DNA from: Paragyromitra xinjiangensis
Taxonomy: Eukaryota > Ascomycota > Pezizomycetes > Pezizales > Discinaceae
NCBI GenBank assembly: GCA_038503065.1
Contig: JBCAMK010000009.1
Location: 1,054,001 to 1,118,000, forward strand
DNA length: 64,000 bases
Direction of reading: 5' to 3'
The notes under the pieces are model-generated. The model did not search any database. It had not been told where the DNA came from and saw only the letters and a list, made by a program, of their open reading frames with translations. The translations under genes and the position numbers were made by a program. Of this stretch, positions 49,746 to 61,493 are shown one piece after another; within the stretch, counting starts at the first letter, position 1; each line of letters begins with the position of its first letter.

Positions 49746-50904
49746 GGGCATATCACTTAAACTTCAGAAGCGGTGATAGAGAGCCATGGAGTGTAGTTTA
49801 ACAGCTTTACCCTTTCTAAGTTCTAGGGCTTCTCATTTTTATCTACGATCTTTCGGTAATCAATCACATTCTGAGGTGTTCCTTCTCAATGTAGCCTTTT
49901 TTTGATTCCTCTTCGACTAAACCCCGAGTGACCACCCATAGCTCAGATGGCTGACACCATACTCAGATTGCGATCTGAGTGAACGAGACTGCTCTACTTC
50001 TTCCCGTCCACCGCATACGCATCCCAATTAACAAAGATCTTAGGAAGCAAGCAAAAAAAGAATAGCATTGTCCACAAAAAGTAACTTTTAGCAAATCGGG
50101 TTGACCTCTAGCCCACTAAGTTCGACCCTAGGGGCCAGCCCGTATATATATGCAACACACTTAACCGCTTTCTTGATACCTCCTACCATACCAAAAATCA
50201 CCCTTTCTTTCAGGCCAGCTAGATGCCCAGCTCGAGCAGCTTCCATAAATATGCCCCTCATACTGCCAATTACCATTAGCGTCCAATTTCTATGTTTAGC
50301 AGAGCATAACGTGATATCGAATTGCACATACCAGGGTTTGCAATGCATATACTTCTTTGGGCCAAGAGAGAGTAAAAATGATGACTTGTACCCTCCAGAG
50401 ATACCGTGGCGATCAAGCGCGGCACTTGAATCAAGAGGGCGGTGCCCAGTACTGAAACAAATCAAAGGCGGTGAGAATGTAGGACCAAATCTGTAGGAAA
50501 GCGAACAGAACTGATAGGTGTGGGTTGGGGCCTTTTGAAAAGAGGAAGAGGGAGGGGCAAGAATCAATTAAATAGCCCGTAGGGAAATAATAGAAAAGAT
50601 GCGAGCTAGTTTGTGTAGAAGAGTGAAAAGAGGGTTGAAAATTAGGATATTGAGGTAGAGATTTGGGCATAGGGTAAAGAAAAGATATTTATACCTCGTT
50701 GATCATAGGCAATGGCATGTCATTAGAAAAATGTAGGACGGTGTTCTGCGGTATTGCAGCTAGAGAGGAAGATGCATTCGCTACGGATGTTCCACCGACT
50801 CTTGGGCACACTCGGCGTCCACGGGTCGAGAGCTGCTGATGACAGCAGCCTTTATTGCCCCAAGTAAAGTCAGGTTCTAAGTTGAAATTTTTTTAAATGA
50901 TGGC
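49746..50904. other. intergenic, overlapping doubtful frames
   Basis: Two frames of 130-160 codons overlap on opposite strands (50088-50567 - and 50101-50496 +). Neither has a family resemblance or splice partners. The sequence near 49939-49985 has a tRNA box-A-like word and a hairpin but no box B. Confidence 0.4.
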
Positions 50905-53111
50905 CTAAGTTTTGCTTGTTCGCGTAGGGGTGAATATATTCCGATAACTTCTAGTTTCATTTTTGGCTCCGCGGTTGATAATACGGCCCATTGAACATGA
51001 ACTCCTGGTCCGCCGTGTACGTTCATTTAATATCGAAGCCACGGTTTGTTCCACGGCTTCAAGCTGACGCTCAAGCGGTATTTCTGTAGCACTACCTGCT
51101 CTGGCCTTGACGCCAAACCCCAATAGATTTTCCGATACCCGCTTCTGTAAAACCTCCATCTCGCCAACCATACTCTCCAATTCCAACAGAACATTCTCAA
51201 CATATCCCCTCGCCTTTTCCTCGTAACTCCCAACCAATGTTAGTAATTCTTTATTTTCCCGGATCTTCATCTTCCGTACTATGCTTGCTCCGGAACTCTC
51301 CCAACCGATCCTCGTCCATAGGTTTTCCTCTCGTCGCTCAATATTGACAAATTCGCGGACGATCTCGTCGTATATCGGGTTGTGCTGTTGACTTAGGGAC
51401 TCGAGGGACACAACGATACGTTTGCCACTAGAGATAAGTGTTTCGATATTCGAATTCAGCACTTGCGTTGTTCTGTCAAAGTTCTCAGAGAGCCGAAAGT
51501 CGATATGAGGGCTATTTACACCCTTTGACATGAAAGAGACGCTCGTATATCGGAGTCGTTTCTGGCGTTTCATTTGACTCGCAAACTCTTCCAGGAAATC
51601 CTGATTCGCTCCTAAAACCCTTTGATTTTTTTACTCATCAGTTTCCATAGTAGTTACTTGCTTTTACAAACAAAAATATCTCCAAAATAAACTTACTGAT
51701 CTAGACCTTCTCCAACCCTACTCTCGAAGAGTTGCAAAGCAACGACACCCTCTCTTGCATCATTTGCGAAACGATCTAGCTGCTCTCCCAAAGTTCTCCT
51801 GCAGCTTAAATCGCTATGTTTGATGATCGTACTTAAATCACTGACAGACATCTCTCCTTGTTTAAGTAGACGTGCTAACGCAGATCCAGCAGTTGCACTC
51901 CCAACAATTCTTCCAAGTGATGATTCGATTGACATTAGCGCTGGGAAGTCAACATAGGATGGTTGAGTGTATGGAGAAGTTATATTATTTGACATGTGAC
52001 GTGACGAAGGGAACTTATTCCCTATAGAAACAAGGTATGGGGTGGTGAGAATGAAAAATATTGTCAAGCCAAGGCCACCAACAATAGCTAATGCAAGGAA
52101 AGCTCTCTTCTCGAAAATGAGATCTATTTGAGATCGCATCCGATGATGATAATCGGGTGGTACTGTATTCTTAAGTTTGCTTTTTGACTTAATATCTAAC
52201 CCTGGAAAGCCACCAGTTGATATTCTTTTGGGAATGGCCGGAGAATAGTTGTCGTTCTTAGGCCTTGGACTTCGATCTAAATAGCAACCCAAAAGTTAGT
52301 TATCTATTATTGACTCGTGCAAAAAAATAAAACAGGGGAATAACCAACCCCAGTTCCATTTAGATTCAAATAGACTTGTAAAACTTGGAATACCACTAGT
52401 CTTCCGGCTTGGGGGACTTGGACGGCTCCACTTTTTCTCTACCAACTCACGGCGTTGACTAAAAGGAATCTCTGGCGCGCTTTCCGGGGAGCTGGGGGAA
52501 GAAGTGGGAGTCGAAAGATATGAAGCAGTTGCCGCAGGTGTATAAAAATGATTCGTAGGAGTTACAACAGTTCTCTGAGAATCGTCGCTCTGGAGTGGCC
52601 TTTTTTGTTCCCAAGGCTCGCCAATATCGCCACCGTAATAGCGAAGAAACTGAGCTGTTATTGGAAATGGGAGCTGCGAGTTTGGTCGGAAAAATACTGG
52701 CCCGTCGTAACTAGTTCCACCTGGGCTAGAATGAAGTTTCTGCTCTCGTCTGGCTTGCTGTTCCGCAAGCCACTGTGCCCGCCGTTCGTATATGGGAATA
52801 CGGTTATATCCTTTCAAAACCTCGAACTCAGTCGACAAAGTAGACTGATCTGTCCCCGTAGTAGACAACTGCTCCCACTCTGCAGACCCACAGGGTGACG
52901 TGGATGGGATAGAATAAGGAGAGGCGGGGGGGCTTTCTTCGGGTTCATTTGGATCGGTAGTACTTAGTGATGGGACTTTTATTGCTTCCAGATCCATGAT
53001 GATTTTCGGGGCGTCTTTTTGCTGATCGGATAACCCCTGGATTGGATAGGTATTGCGAAGATCTTTACTCTGGGGCGGGTCTTCCCCGGGCGCAAGAATC
53101 AGGTTGTGCAT
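50905..53111 (-). CDS. single-pass membrane protein of unknown function with coiled-coil C-terminus
   Basis: Three exons (53111-52349, 52276-51697, 51619-50905) give 685 residues with consistent phases. Residues 1-300 are cytosol-like, Pro/Ser-rich and low in order, with an amphipathic block IYERRAQWLAEQQARREQK. One transmembrane helix spans about 313-338 (FLALAIVGGLGLTIFFILTT). The region after it (about 365-650) is helical and charged: ALMSIESSLGRIVGSATAGS, LDRFANDAREGVVALQLFES, IGWESSGASIVRKMKIRENK, YVENVLLELESMVGEMEVLQ, resembling a long coiled coil. The end is basic (RRTRSSCSMGRIINRG). The layout is that of fungal-specific hypothetical membrane proteins; I cannot name a family. It is co-oriented with the MFS gene upstream, 1.4 kb away. 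Confidence 0.75.
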
Positions 53112-54551
53112 GAATTAATGAATTTCTTTGGGACAGTGTTTGTCGAGGTACCTTAGTTGATGTGGATTTGTAGGCTCAATCACCAAATTTCACGGTACGA
53201 TAGTTTATTGCGAATTAAACAGTAGATGGATGAAGATAGATGAGCGAAGCAAGAACCCAGTAGGGAACATATATTTATTCAATAATGGCAATGACGTAAA
53301 TAAGTAATCGTCATAGTTCTCAAGGACTTTTATATCCCCAACTGATATATCATCACGCGCATACCGTTCACAGGTACCAGTAACTATGAGTAAACGGGCT
53401 TTCACTATTCACTATTCATTATTCCTCTAGCAACTTTGGGCGCAGCGATATCCATCTCTAAAGGAGATATGAGTCTCTATGACGTGGTAACTCAAGCCTC
53501 GTGCACGAAATGTCACCGCTAGAAAAGTGACTTTCGTTGATGTCAACCGTGATTCATGCGAAAAACAACTAGAGTACAGAGAGAAAGGTCTAGCCTGACG
53601 TACTTCGGCTATTCACCGATATCTCATGCCTTTTCTGATTGCTAAACGCGGGGCGGAGGTCTCGAATATATAGAAATCTAAGGCCTTGAAATTCGTTACT
53701 TTGTATAGTGCGGCCAAGACACGTGAGCCAGCTATTGTCACGCGTTGGGAGTATCTGGCACGTGCCACAATAATCACAGTCAGCACCCAACCACCACAAG
53801 CCTCGTGCGCACCAAATAAAAGGTACCCGGCGGGTGATCGACTGAAAATTCCGAGATTACTCTAGATCTGGATCTTTGACCTGAAAAAATAAGGACCATA
53901 TAGCATCATGGGAGGACAGAAGTATTCACCACAACCGAAAAAGGGGAACTGGCAGAGGACACGAAACTCGCATTATATTTTAAGCAATATTTTAACCATT
54001 TCTGATACAGCTGTAAAAAGATAGCGCCTGTGACGTATGTCGCGGGAATGTCTTGTGGCACCGAGACAAGTGAAAGCAGTTCCTGTGACCCTAAGCCTGG
54101 CACGTATCTTAGGTATCGAGTGATTCTTTATGACATATTTAGCTCGCATGGACCCAATATGGCAATATAGCACAGCTACTTACCCAAGTATCACTAGAAG
54201 CACCCAAAAGCGAGGGATATGGTTTTTGCAGATAATGCGATGGTTGCGTTTCGTAAGCTTCACTGTGGCTGCCACCCACGGCGCGAAGCAATCTACAGAC
54301 AGTGCAGGCCTATCTTTTTTGGCACCAGAAGTCTACTGTTGACAACCGAGCTAGAGTTACTTTTTTGGCTAATAATCAAATGGCGAAGCCATAAGAGCCC
54401 CGAAACATAGATACATGCATATCCTTAGACAAACAAGTGAATAAAACCTTTATATTATGCAGCTAGGCGTTTTGCACCATCATCAAATGCGGGAGATATA
54501 TCTTGCTTAACCATACCTTGCTTGCAAATGTAGAATTTCGTCCAATACTCA
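53112..54551. other. intergenic
   Basis: About 1.4 kb with no supportable exon. Short frames (53205-53405 -, 53590-53799 -, 53906-54173 -, 54130-54410 +) have no conserved content. Confidence 0.5.
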
Positions 54552-56343
54552 TTAGTAAATCGTCTTCCAGTTCTTTCCACCACCAACAATCCTGGCCGCA
54601 ACGAAGAAAAGAAGAGCACCGACATACGAAGCGGCGGTGAATAAGATCAAGCCCGTGAACTTTCCGTTCATAGAATTAATAATTTGTCCAGCTATAGGAA
54701 TCCCCGTTAATGTTCTATTGCAGCGTGAAGTTAGCTCCGATTTATCAATTGAACATTAATGAGCCTACATACCCAAAACTCACGAAAAAGTAACAAGTCC
54801 CGTACTTTGTCCCATACTCCCGCGTCTCACAAATTTGGCCAACGCATACAGGGGTTAAACTAATTCCGCTGCCGCTTCCAAAACCATATAATAACGCGAA
54901 CACGACCATAATTGCCTTCCTACCGCCAACATTCCCCTCTGCTATCTTATCACTTGGCAACCATAATGACAGGACAACGACAAGGCAAAAAGAAACAGTT
55001 ACGATCATCGTATTGAATCTTCCAACCCTATCTGCGATTACGCCAGGCAGCCACCGACCAAAAACCGACCCGGCGTTCAAGATAGAAAGAAGTTGATAAG
55101 AGAAGGAGGAAGGTAGGTGAAGATCGTTAAGGGAATACGATATAATATATGTGATTGGAACGAATACCCCCCATTCAATCAAGAAGACGCCAAATGTTGT
55201 AAGTGTAAATCGGGGATCACGAAAAGCTCCTAAGTCTATCTTCACCCCCCCACCCTTCGGCAGCTTATTTGTCTTCTTTGAACCAAATCCTAAAAACGAT
55301 TCCCAGCGCGAGGGTTTTTTCTCTCCCCCATCCGGAGTTGGTGAATTGGATGCTATGGAGGAAATAGGTGATGTGGTGACAGGTGACTCTGAAGATGTGA
55401 ATTCCGAACGACCACGAATCAAGCAATTTGCAACAATCGTTAACGCTAGGCAGATGAATCCCACAATCCTGACTGCCCATCCGAACCCCACCTTCGGAGT
55501 AGCAGATTGTATTATCAATGGGAATATAATTCCGCCGACGGAGCCGCCAGTTGTTGCAAGGCCCATTGCATAGCCCCTTTTAACAAGAAACCAGTGTCCA
55601 ATTGAAGCGATAGCTGGTGTGAATATGAGGGATGTGCCGAGACCAGTGAGAATCTGCCATGACACGCTTAGCTACATATGGCAGTTTTGAGCTCCGAAGT
55701 TTACATACACCAAATGTCAACATGAAGTGCCAGTACACTGTCCGGTGTGTGTCAGTGGTATCTCCGTGCTTACAGGCGACTGAAGTGGAAGAACCACATA
55801 ACTTACATTTGCAGACGCTCAAAATCATCAAACCCACAACCAGGCAAAATGTCCCAGTGGCAACCAACCATCGTGGTCCTGCGGCGTCAAATATTGGCCC
55901 TAACAAGGATTTCTCCTCAGCAAGTTCCTCCCGTCAATATATTTTTAAATTCAGTACTTACCGATTTGAATTCCCCCAAAGAAGCTAATAAATACATATA
56001 CGCCAAAGATCCATCCAATCTGTCCTTGCGAATAACCACGGAGCTGGTTAGAGGCGAGATGAGTTTGAAAGGTTCCAATGGTATTCATAACACCGAAAGA
56101 AGCGACCATGGCGCAAAATGAGCCGAAAACCACCAACCAAGCTTCGCGACCGCCTTCTGGATAGAATTGCTCAGAAGATATAGAGGGTGGTATCCCTCCT
56201 TTACCTCCATTTTTTTGAGTGAACGAGAGTTCTTCGCGGTGTGAAACGATTTCGGAGAGGACAGGGAGATCCGTTGGATACTGATGAATCACCGTTGAAG
56301 TTTGAGAAACTACAGGCTCGGTTTCTGTAGAATTGATAGTCAT
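54552..56343 (-). CDS. MFS transporter, monocarboxylate-porter (MCT/MCH) type
   Basis: Plasma-membrane or vacuolar carrier of the major facilitator superfamily, probably for monocarboxylates or riboflavin-like solutes. The start at 56343 gives a 55-residue hydrophilic head, followed by EGGREAWLVVFGSFCAMVAS (TM1, with the family-typical GG-x-x-AW), GYSQGQIGWIFGVYVFISFF, then after introns PIFDAAGPRWLVATGTFCLV, SWQILTGLGTSLIFTPAIAS, GHWFLVKRGYAMGLATTGGS (the conserved cytosolic loop motif) and GGIIFPLIIQ. A long polar loop separates the halves. The second half has WGVFVPITYIISYSLNDLHL, GSVFGRWLPGVIADRVGRFN and YGFGSGSGISLTPVCVGQIC. The last exon (GIPIAGQIINSMNGKFTGLI through KNWKTIY) follows a short intron after VSFG. 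I count about twelve membrane segments. No break seen. An ATG at 56442 would add 33 residues and is less likely. Confidence 0.85.
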
Positions 56344-57576
56344 TTTTTTGTGTCTTGGAGGGGGTTGCATCAGGCCCGTAGAGTCGGGGATCCCCGATGT
56401 CATAAAGGATAATAAAGCCGAGACGAAAAAAATTTGCCCCACGAAACAGGGAAAGCTTACAACATATAACCTAGTACTGGACTCGAATTATCAGCCATAG
56501 TAGAATAAAGCTGAGCTTTTTATGATCACAAGGCTACTGAAGATGGAATTGCCTGTTCCGTCTGCATTCAGTCAGGGACCTAGCTTCGTGTGGAGACGAG
56601 AGCTGGGGGCGGGATTGTAGGCTCGCCTACATGTACGCTACTTATCGTGGGCGTAAAACTAGGAACCGAAACCTTTTACTCTTAGGGTTGGAAGACAAAC
56701 AGGCAAAAGCAAAATGGAATTAAGACCGTCTGAGGTAATATGGCCGTATCTTCTGCTGTAGAATTTGCTGAAATCCGTTCCGGCACTGGTGGGCGAGGCG
56801 TGCACGAAATTTATTAACATACCCTATCTTTGATGCTGTTAGGTGTTTTTTTTGGCATGGAATATGAACGGTTCTTCACACACACCAGTTTCTAGTTTCC
56901 GGCATCCCTAACGCGTAGCGGATATATCATCCGAGGTGACACAACTATTTAAGCTTAATTCAGTTCGGTACATGTAGCGCAACGAAAATGGAATGAGAAA
57001 GCGATTGGGGCCAGCCCAGCCTTTCCCTTCGTTTGTATCTTTTCCTACAGATACTACTGTCAAAGATACCCTCGAACTAGAGAGACAGTAAAAACTCAAA
57101 CTAACCTATCAGAAACACACAATCTAATTAGTTACTACTTGCCGGGGAAGTGCGTCAGGGTCAGAAGTTATACACATCAGAGACATTGATTAAAGGTATA
57201 CTTAGGCATATGCGCATTCAAAGAGCGAGTCCTCTTACTAGGCTCACCACGGTTTTATTTTATCTCTATTTCTCACTTCCTTAAGGCCAAATACATGCGA
57301 AAATATTGAATAGTGTACACGGGCTATCATGCTAGATGTGTGCGCAGGTGTTGCCTTGATACTACATGTACGTATACAGGAAAAGCGAGGGAATTGGAAA
57401 GGGTTCCTCATGGTCAATGGGGGGCTAAATTATTGTGAAATTCAGGCACGAACGATGGGTCAGGTACTGCTATAGTTAGCGCGTCCGTGTAAAGATTTTA
57501 TACTCTGGGGTGCTAAAATTTGTGGCACGATAATCAAACTTCATCTTAGATGGGGAAATGTTGCTATGTATATAGT
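56344..57576. other. intergenic
   Basis: No gene seen. Three TACATGTA palindromes occur here (about 56628, 56969 and 57363). Confidence 0.5.
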
Positions 57577-58076
57577 CCATGATCAAAAGTCTGCGTGTTC
57601 CTAGCGTAACCATCACCTTTTTTTGCAAAAAAATAAATCATTGTCAAAACTCGACCAATATTGCAGGAAAAAAATGGAAAAAAATAGAAATATCAACCCT
57701 AAGACTCACTGACTGAATGGGAACTTTTGGCTGAAGAACTGGGGCTGTTTTGGTGGTCTCAATTGAGAAAATCGTCACATACAGATAATGACCTGACCCC
57801 TAAATATGCCAAGCCTCAGTTGCAGAGCATGCATAAGACATGAACATAAGAATGACCTCCACCCTGCAGACAAACTTTGCACAACTAGTACACAACCTAA
57901 TGGTATTTTACGCGTCTAAGATGCTGAATTGATGTCTAAGAGTATCTTTTGCTAATCCTATTTTTTCGATTTTTTCCCTACAATATTGGTCGAGTTTTGA
58001 CAAGGTTTTATTTTTTCGTAAAAAAAGGCGATGGTTACGGTTGCCACGCTGGGAACACGCAGACTTTTGATCATGG
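57577..58076. repeat. foldback element with about 110-bp imperfect inverted arms
   Basis: The left arm (57577-57687) starts CCATGATCAAAAGTCTGCGT and the right arm (57958-58076) is its near reverse complement, ending with the complement of the same word. Shared words include GTCAAAACTCGACCAATATT. The arms differ by scattered substitutions and small indels. The roughly 270-bp centre has no coding capacity. No clear target-site duplication is visible. It could be a MITE-like element or an inverted duplication of an older repeat. Confidence 0.75.
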
Positions 58077-59012
58077 AAATATAAACTGTCTAGTCGAACT
58101 AACCACCGGCATCTACGTAACACCAAGCTATGCGCGGCAGAGCCACAAGGAATTGCTTGGGGGGCAGAAATCCTTATTGAATACTGGTATACACATGCAC
58201 CTAATACTGCGCAAGGCGTGTGCATACGTATACTTACATGCATTCCTATAATAGTAAGCTGGTAACCGCAAACCAAAATCAATATAATAAAAATATTTGT
58301 GGGAAATAGCTCGTATAGCTTTAGCTTATCTCTGCTGTAATTTTCCTGCTTGCGATAATCATTGTCTCGCTACCCGAATATCGCGAGTCTGCGCACTTGG
58401 AAAAGTTTCATAATATGAAGTTACTCGATCGCGAGCTGACTTCGGAAATAGAAATAAGAGAGAGAGATACGGGCACTCGAGCATACGGACTTTCAAGGGT
58501 TATGGCACGTGCATAGATATGGCACACTGCTAATGTTTAGAGAATAAGCAATTGGTCTATTTCCCACCTCCCAACATACCTACTATTTCAGCATACACAA
58601 TTCGACGGCTATTTCGCCCTTTCGCCATAGATTTCTCTCAAAATAACCAAGCAACAGAAAAAATTAGAGGATGAAGAAGACACTCGAAAGAGTATGGGAA
58701 ATAGCTTCAACGAGGTAGAAGCTGGTTTAAGAATCGCGAGAAAGTACAAGTAGAGAGAAACGGGATGTAAGATGGGGATAGTGGGAATTAAGCAAAATGA
58801 GCAAAGCCAGAAAATTAGCCCAAGGCTCTCTCCACCAGGAGGACGGACCTCAAAGCGTACGGATGGGTGATGGCGGTTGGCGCATCCTACTTTCCACCAG
58901 ACCAACTATTCATACCCGTTTCAATGCATGAGTAGGATGCTTGACTGGGACACGAAGAACAAGAGTTGAAGGAAGATGTTTTTGGAAGACACGTACTGAA
59001 TATGGATTATAT
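58077..59012. other. intergenic
   Basis: 3' flank of the APH-like gene. Short frames at 58609-58905 (-) have no conserved content. Confidence 0.5.
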
Positions 59013-60617
59013 TTATGTGACGTGAACCGGATCTACCCCCTGGTAACAGATATATGACACCCATGGATCTTCCCATTTGCATATTTCACTGGTAGCTTGA
59101 TAATCCCGCATGTATTGATCCACTAGATGCAACACTGGAGCATAATACCATGTGTGTGGCTCACAGCCCGGAATTAGGGGGGGTCCGCCCTCAACTCGTA
59201 CGATCGGGTAATGTTTGTATTCTGGACCGTCTCGCGCTTCATATTCTTCTGCTTCATCCGAAAACCGGTCGCCGTGAAACAGGTCTTCTGGTGTCAACCT
59301 CCCGTACGCGGCGAAATTTCCCTCGATCATTGTTGACTCAGGTGCAGGCGCTCTCGCCGCCCTTATTTTTACCCGTCTCGCTTCCATAATCCTGCGCTGC
59401 GCCGTCATAGAATTGAGATAATCATCCCATGTTTCTCCGCTAAAAAGGTCTAGCGGTTCTACATCAAATGGGGGGATTTTTCCTGTATCCTGAAAATGGT
59501 TTCTCCATTCCATTGGATCTGGTATGGCGTCTTGGACTTGGTTGATATCTCTGATTGCTATGCTGTACGGTACCGACATTGCCGTCTCCCAATCTATCAC
59601 TGCTAACATTTTTCTACCACCCATTACTATATTGTACCCTTCCTCAAGATCACCGTGCGTTAAGCAGAAACTCCCTTGTGGAACCTCATCTTTCTTTGTA
59701 CGAAATCGTCTATTTTGTATTTTTCCAGAGATTTCCCTAAGAGCATCCATCTGAATAAGTCGTCGGCTTGGCCCCTTTTTTATACCTTCGCTTAAGGCAA
59801 GTTTTTTGCTAGTTTTCCTCCTTGAGTCTGAATCTAGGTATTGGTGTTTGAATTGGTTTGTTGTCATAGTATCTGTACTGAAATATTGTAGCTCCCTATC
59901 CAAAATTTGACAAACCCATTTTTTCGTATCATCTGTGCGTCGAAGGTTTTTATAGAACCCTATTGGTGGGGGGATATGGTACCTGGGTTTCACGTTCCAG
60001 TGACAAACGTGCCGAGAGTATATAAGGTTGTTCGCCATGTAACCAGTATCCGGCGCAAACCCCCCAATCACATTTCTTCTCGTTAGCAACAGCGATAGCC
60101 GAAACAAAGCCATCTGCCTCACAAAGCCACGTTTTTCTCTATGTGTCCAACCTAGGCAGCCACGTACGTACGGATCCGAATCAAGCGTGATCCCATTGAT
60201 ATACTCCATGCAGATATACAGTGGCTTTGTTATCTCCTCTCCTTCCTCGAAGGCAACATTACAGCAATACAGCTCTGGGACCCGAGCATGCTCATAGTTG
60301 CCTGCTTTCCTCCACTCTGCAGCAACCTGCATCGCCGCAGCTTCGTTCGCGATGAAATGTGGCCATGTAAGAAGACCCTGGCCTTTATAAACGAAGAGCG
60401 CATCACTGGCAGCGGGGAGCGGAAGGCGGCAAAGAAAATTTTTACAGGGAGGGGAATCCGGATCCTTTGATTTCTTTGGAGCCAATGGTATACCAAGTGG
60501 GGGTATTTCGGCTAGTTTTAGTACTTGGTTTGCAGGCCGCCCACAGATTATTTGATCATAATTATCTCCAAGGCTCTCTATGTATTCCGTGACCGCAGCC
60601 TTCATATCTATGGCCAT
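59013..60617 (-). CDS. APH-like (aminoglycoside phosphotransferase fold) kinase-family protein
   Basis: Single exon, 534 residues. Fungal genomes carry many such small-molecule-kinase-fold proteins of unknown substrate. The N-lobe includes NFLCRLPLPAASDALFVYKG, then AAAMQVAAEWRKAGNYEHAR and VPELYCCNVAF, with a hinge-like ITKPLYICMEYINGITLD. The catalytic loop reads LTHGDLEEGYNIVMGGRKML and is followed by AVIDWETA, where IDWE is the metal-binding Asp motif. In APH enzymes the loop is HGD-x4-N; here one extra residue separates Asp from Asn. A long C-terminal extension ends PHTWYYAPVLHLVDQYMRDY. The phosphotransferase call rests on these motifs; a pseudokinase is possible. The start at 60617 has a second Met four codons later. 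Confidence 0.75.
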   Translation of the reverse strand: MAIDMKAAVTEYIESLGDNYDQIICGRPANQVLKLAEIPPLGIPLAPKKSKDPDSPPCKNFLCRLPLPAASDALFVYKGQGLLTWPHFIANEAAAMQVAAEWRKAGNYEHARVPELYCCNVAFEEGEEITKPLYICMEYINGITLDSDPYVRGCLGWTHREKRGFVRQMALFRLSLLLTRRNVIGGFAPDTGYMANNLIYSRHVCHWNVKPRYHIPPPIGFYKNLRRTDDTKKWVCQILDRELQYFSTDTMTTNQFKHQYLDSDSRRKTSKKLALSEGIKKGPSRRLIQMDALREISGKIQNRRFRTKKDEVPQGSFCLTHGDLEEGYNIVMGGRKMLAVIDWETAMSVPYSIAIRDINQVQDAIPDPMEWRNHFQDTGKIPPFDVEPLDLFSGETWDDYLNSMTAQRRIMEARRVKIRAARAPAPESTMIEGNFAAYGRLTPEDLFHGDRFSDEAEEYEARDGPEYKHYPIVRVEGGPPLIPGCEPHTWYYAPVLHLVDQYMRDYQATSEICKWEDPWVSYICYQGVDPVHVT

Positions 60618-61493
60618 CGTGTGTTATGGGGAAGCGGAAGCTTCAGGGCTTATATGTTCGTTGCCTGGCAAGGGACGGTGCAAAAATCTAGGGTTCCGAG
60701 AGTGTTAGTTTTCGGTCCACAATTGCGCAGATAAGGATTATAAGTACAAGCTTAGGTTGGGGTGAGAGGTTTGGCCAGGTGTCTTGGTGAGGTGAATGAC
60801 TTCCCGGCTAGTATATATGGGGTGTTTGGTAGTTGGATGTGATATTTGTGCAACTGTGAATTGAATGATTGGGTACCTACCGAGGGTAATTTCATACAGA
60901 CACTTATCCTGCAAGCTTCTAATTAATATGATGCGTGATTTATCGAGGGGGGTTTTTGACTGCAATTTATTATCACTCAATAGCAACCTCGGTAGCGTTG
61001 GATTTTCGACATTCTTTGTTTTAACGATACTTTCGCGATGTTGCTTTGACGCGTGGTGTTGGGGAATGCGAGACATACTAGTACTATCAGCAGCGTTTAG
61101 GTGAAAGCGAAGATCATCCCACTCGTGGTTTCTTTGTTCAATGTGCGATCATCGTCCCATAACCATCTAGGGATAGACAGGCGTGGGGTTGCCGAGGTCC
61201 CGTTTGTCTGGATGGCCAATTGGAGTAGCATTGCGATTGGCAGCTTTTCTCTGGTGAACGCCGGCTATCTGATCATCATCTCCCAAGAGAATATCGGTGG
61301 ACTGTTAAGTACTACATGTAATTTCACTCTATAGAGGTGGCCGGTGCGTAGGGTTTTCTTACCCAAGCAACGTAGTTGTGGCGTAACTCCATACATACTA
61401 GATCAAGGGTTTGTAATACATGTAATGCTATTCCTCGAGATACAGGATATATCCTCTCGCAAAATCTTCTGAATTTGCGAATGCTTGCACGTA
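60618..61493. other. intergenic
   Basis: No exon or RNA seen; two TACATGTA palindromes occur near 61313 and 61417. The frames at 60738-61076 (-) and 61101-61334 (+) are unsupported. Confidence 0.5.

Noticed and set aside
49934..49995. tRNA-like sequence: box-A-like TAGCTCAGATGG followed by a perfect 8-bp hairpin
   Set aside because: The hairpin loop has the wrong size for an anticodon arm, no T arm or box B follows, and the ends do not pair as an acceptor stem.
50088..50567. 160-codon open frame on the - strand (and a 131-codon one on +)
   Set aside because: Both strands are open over the same bases, neither has a family resemblance or splice partners, and the composition is not clearly coding.
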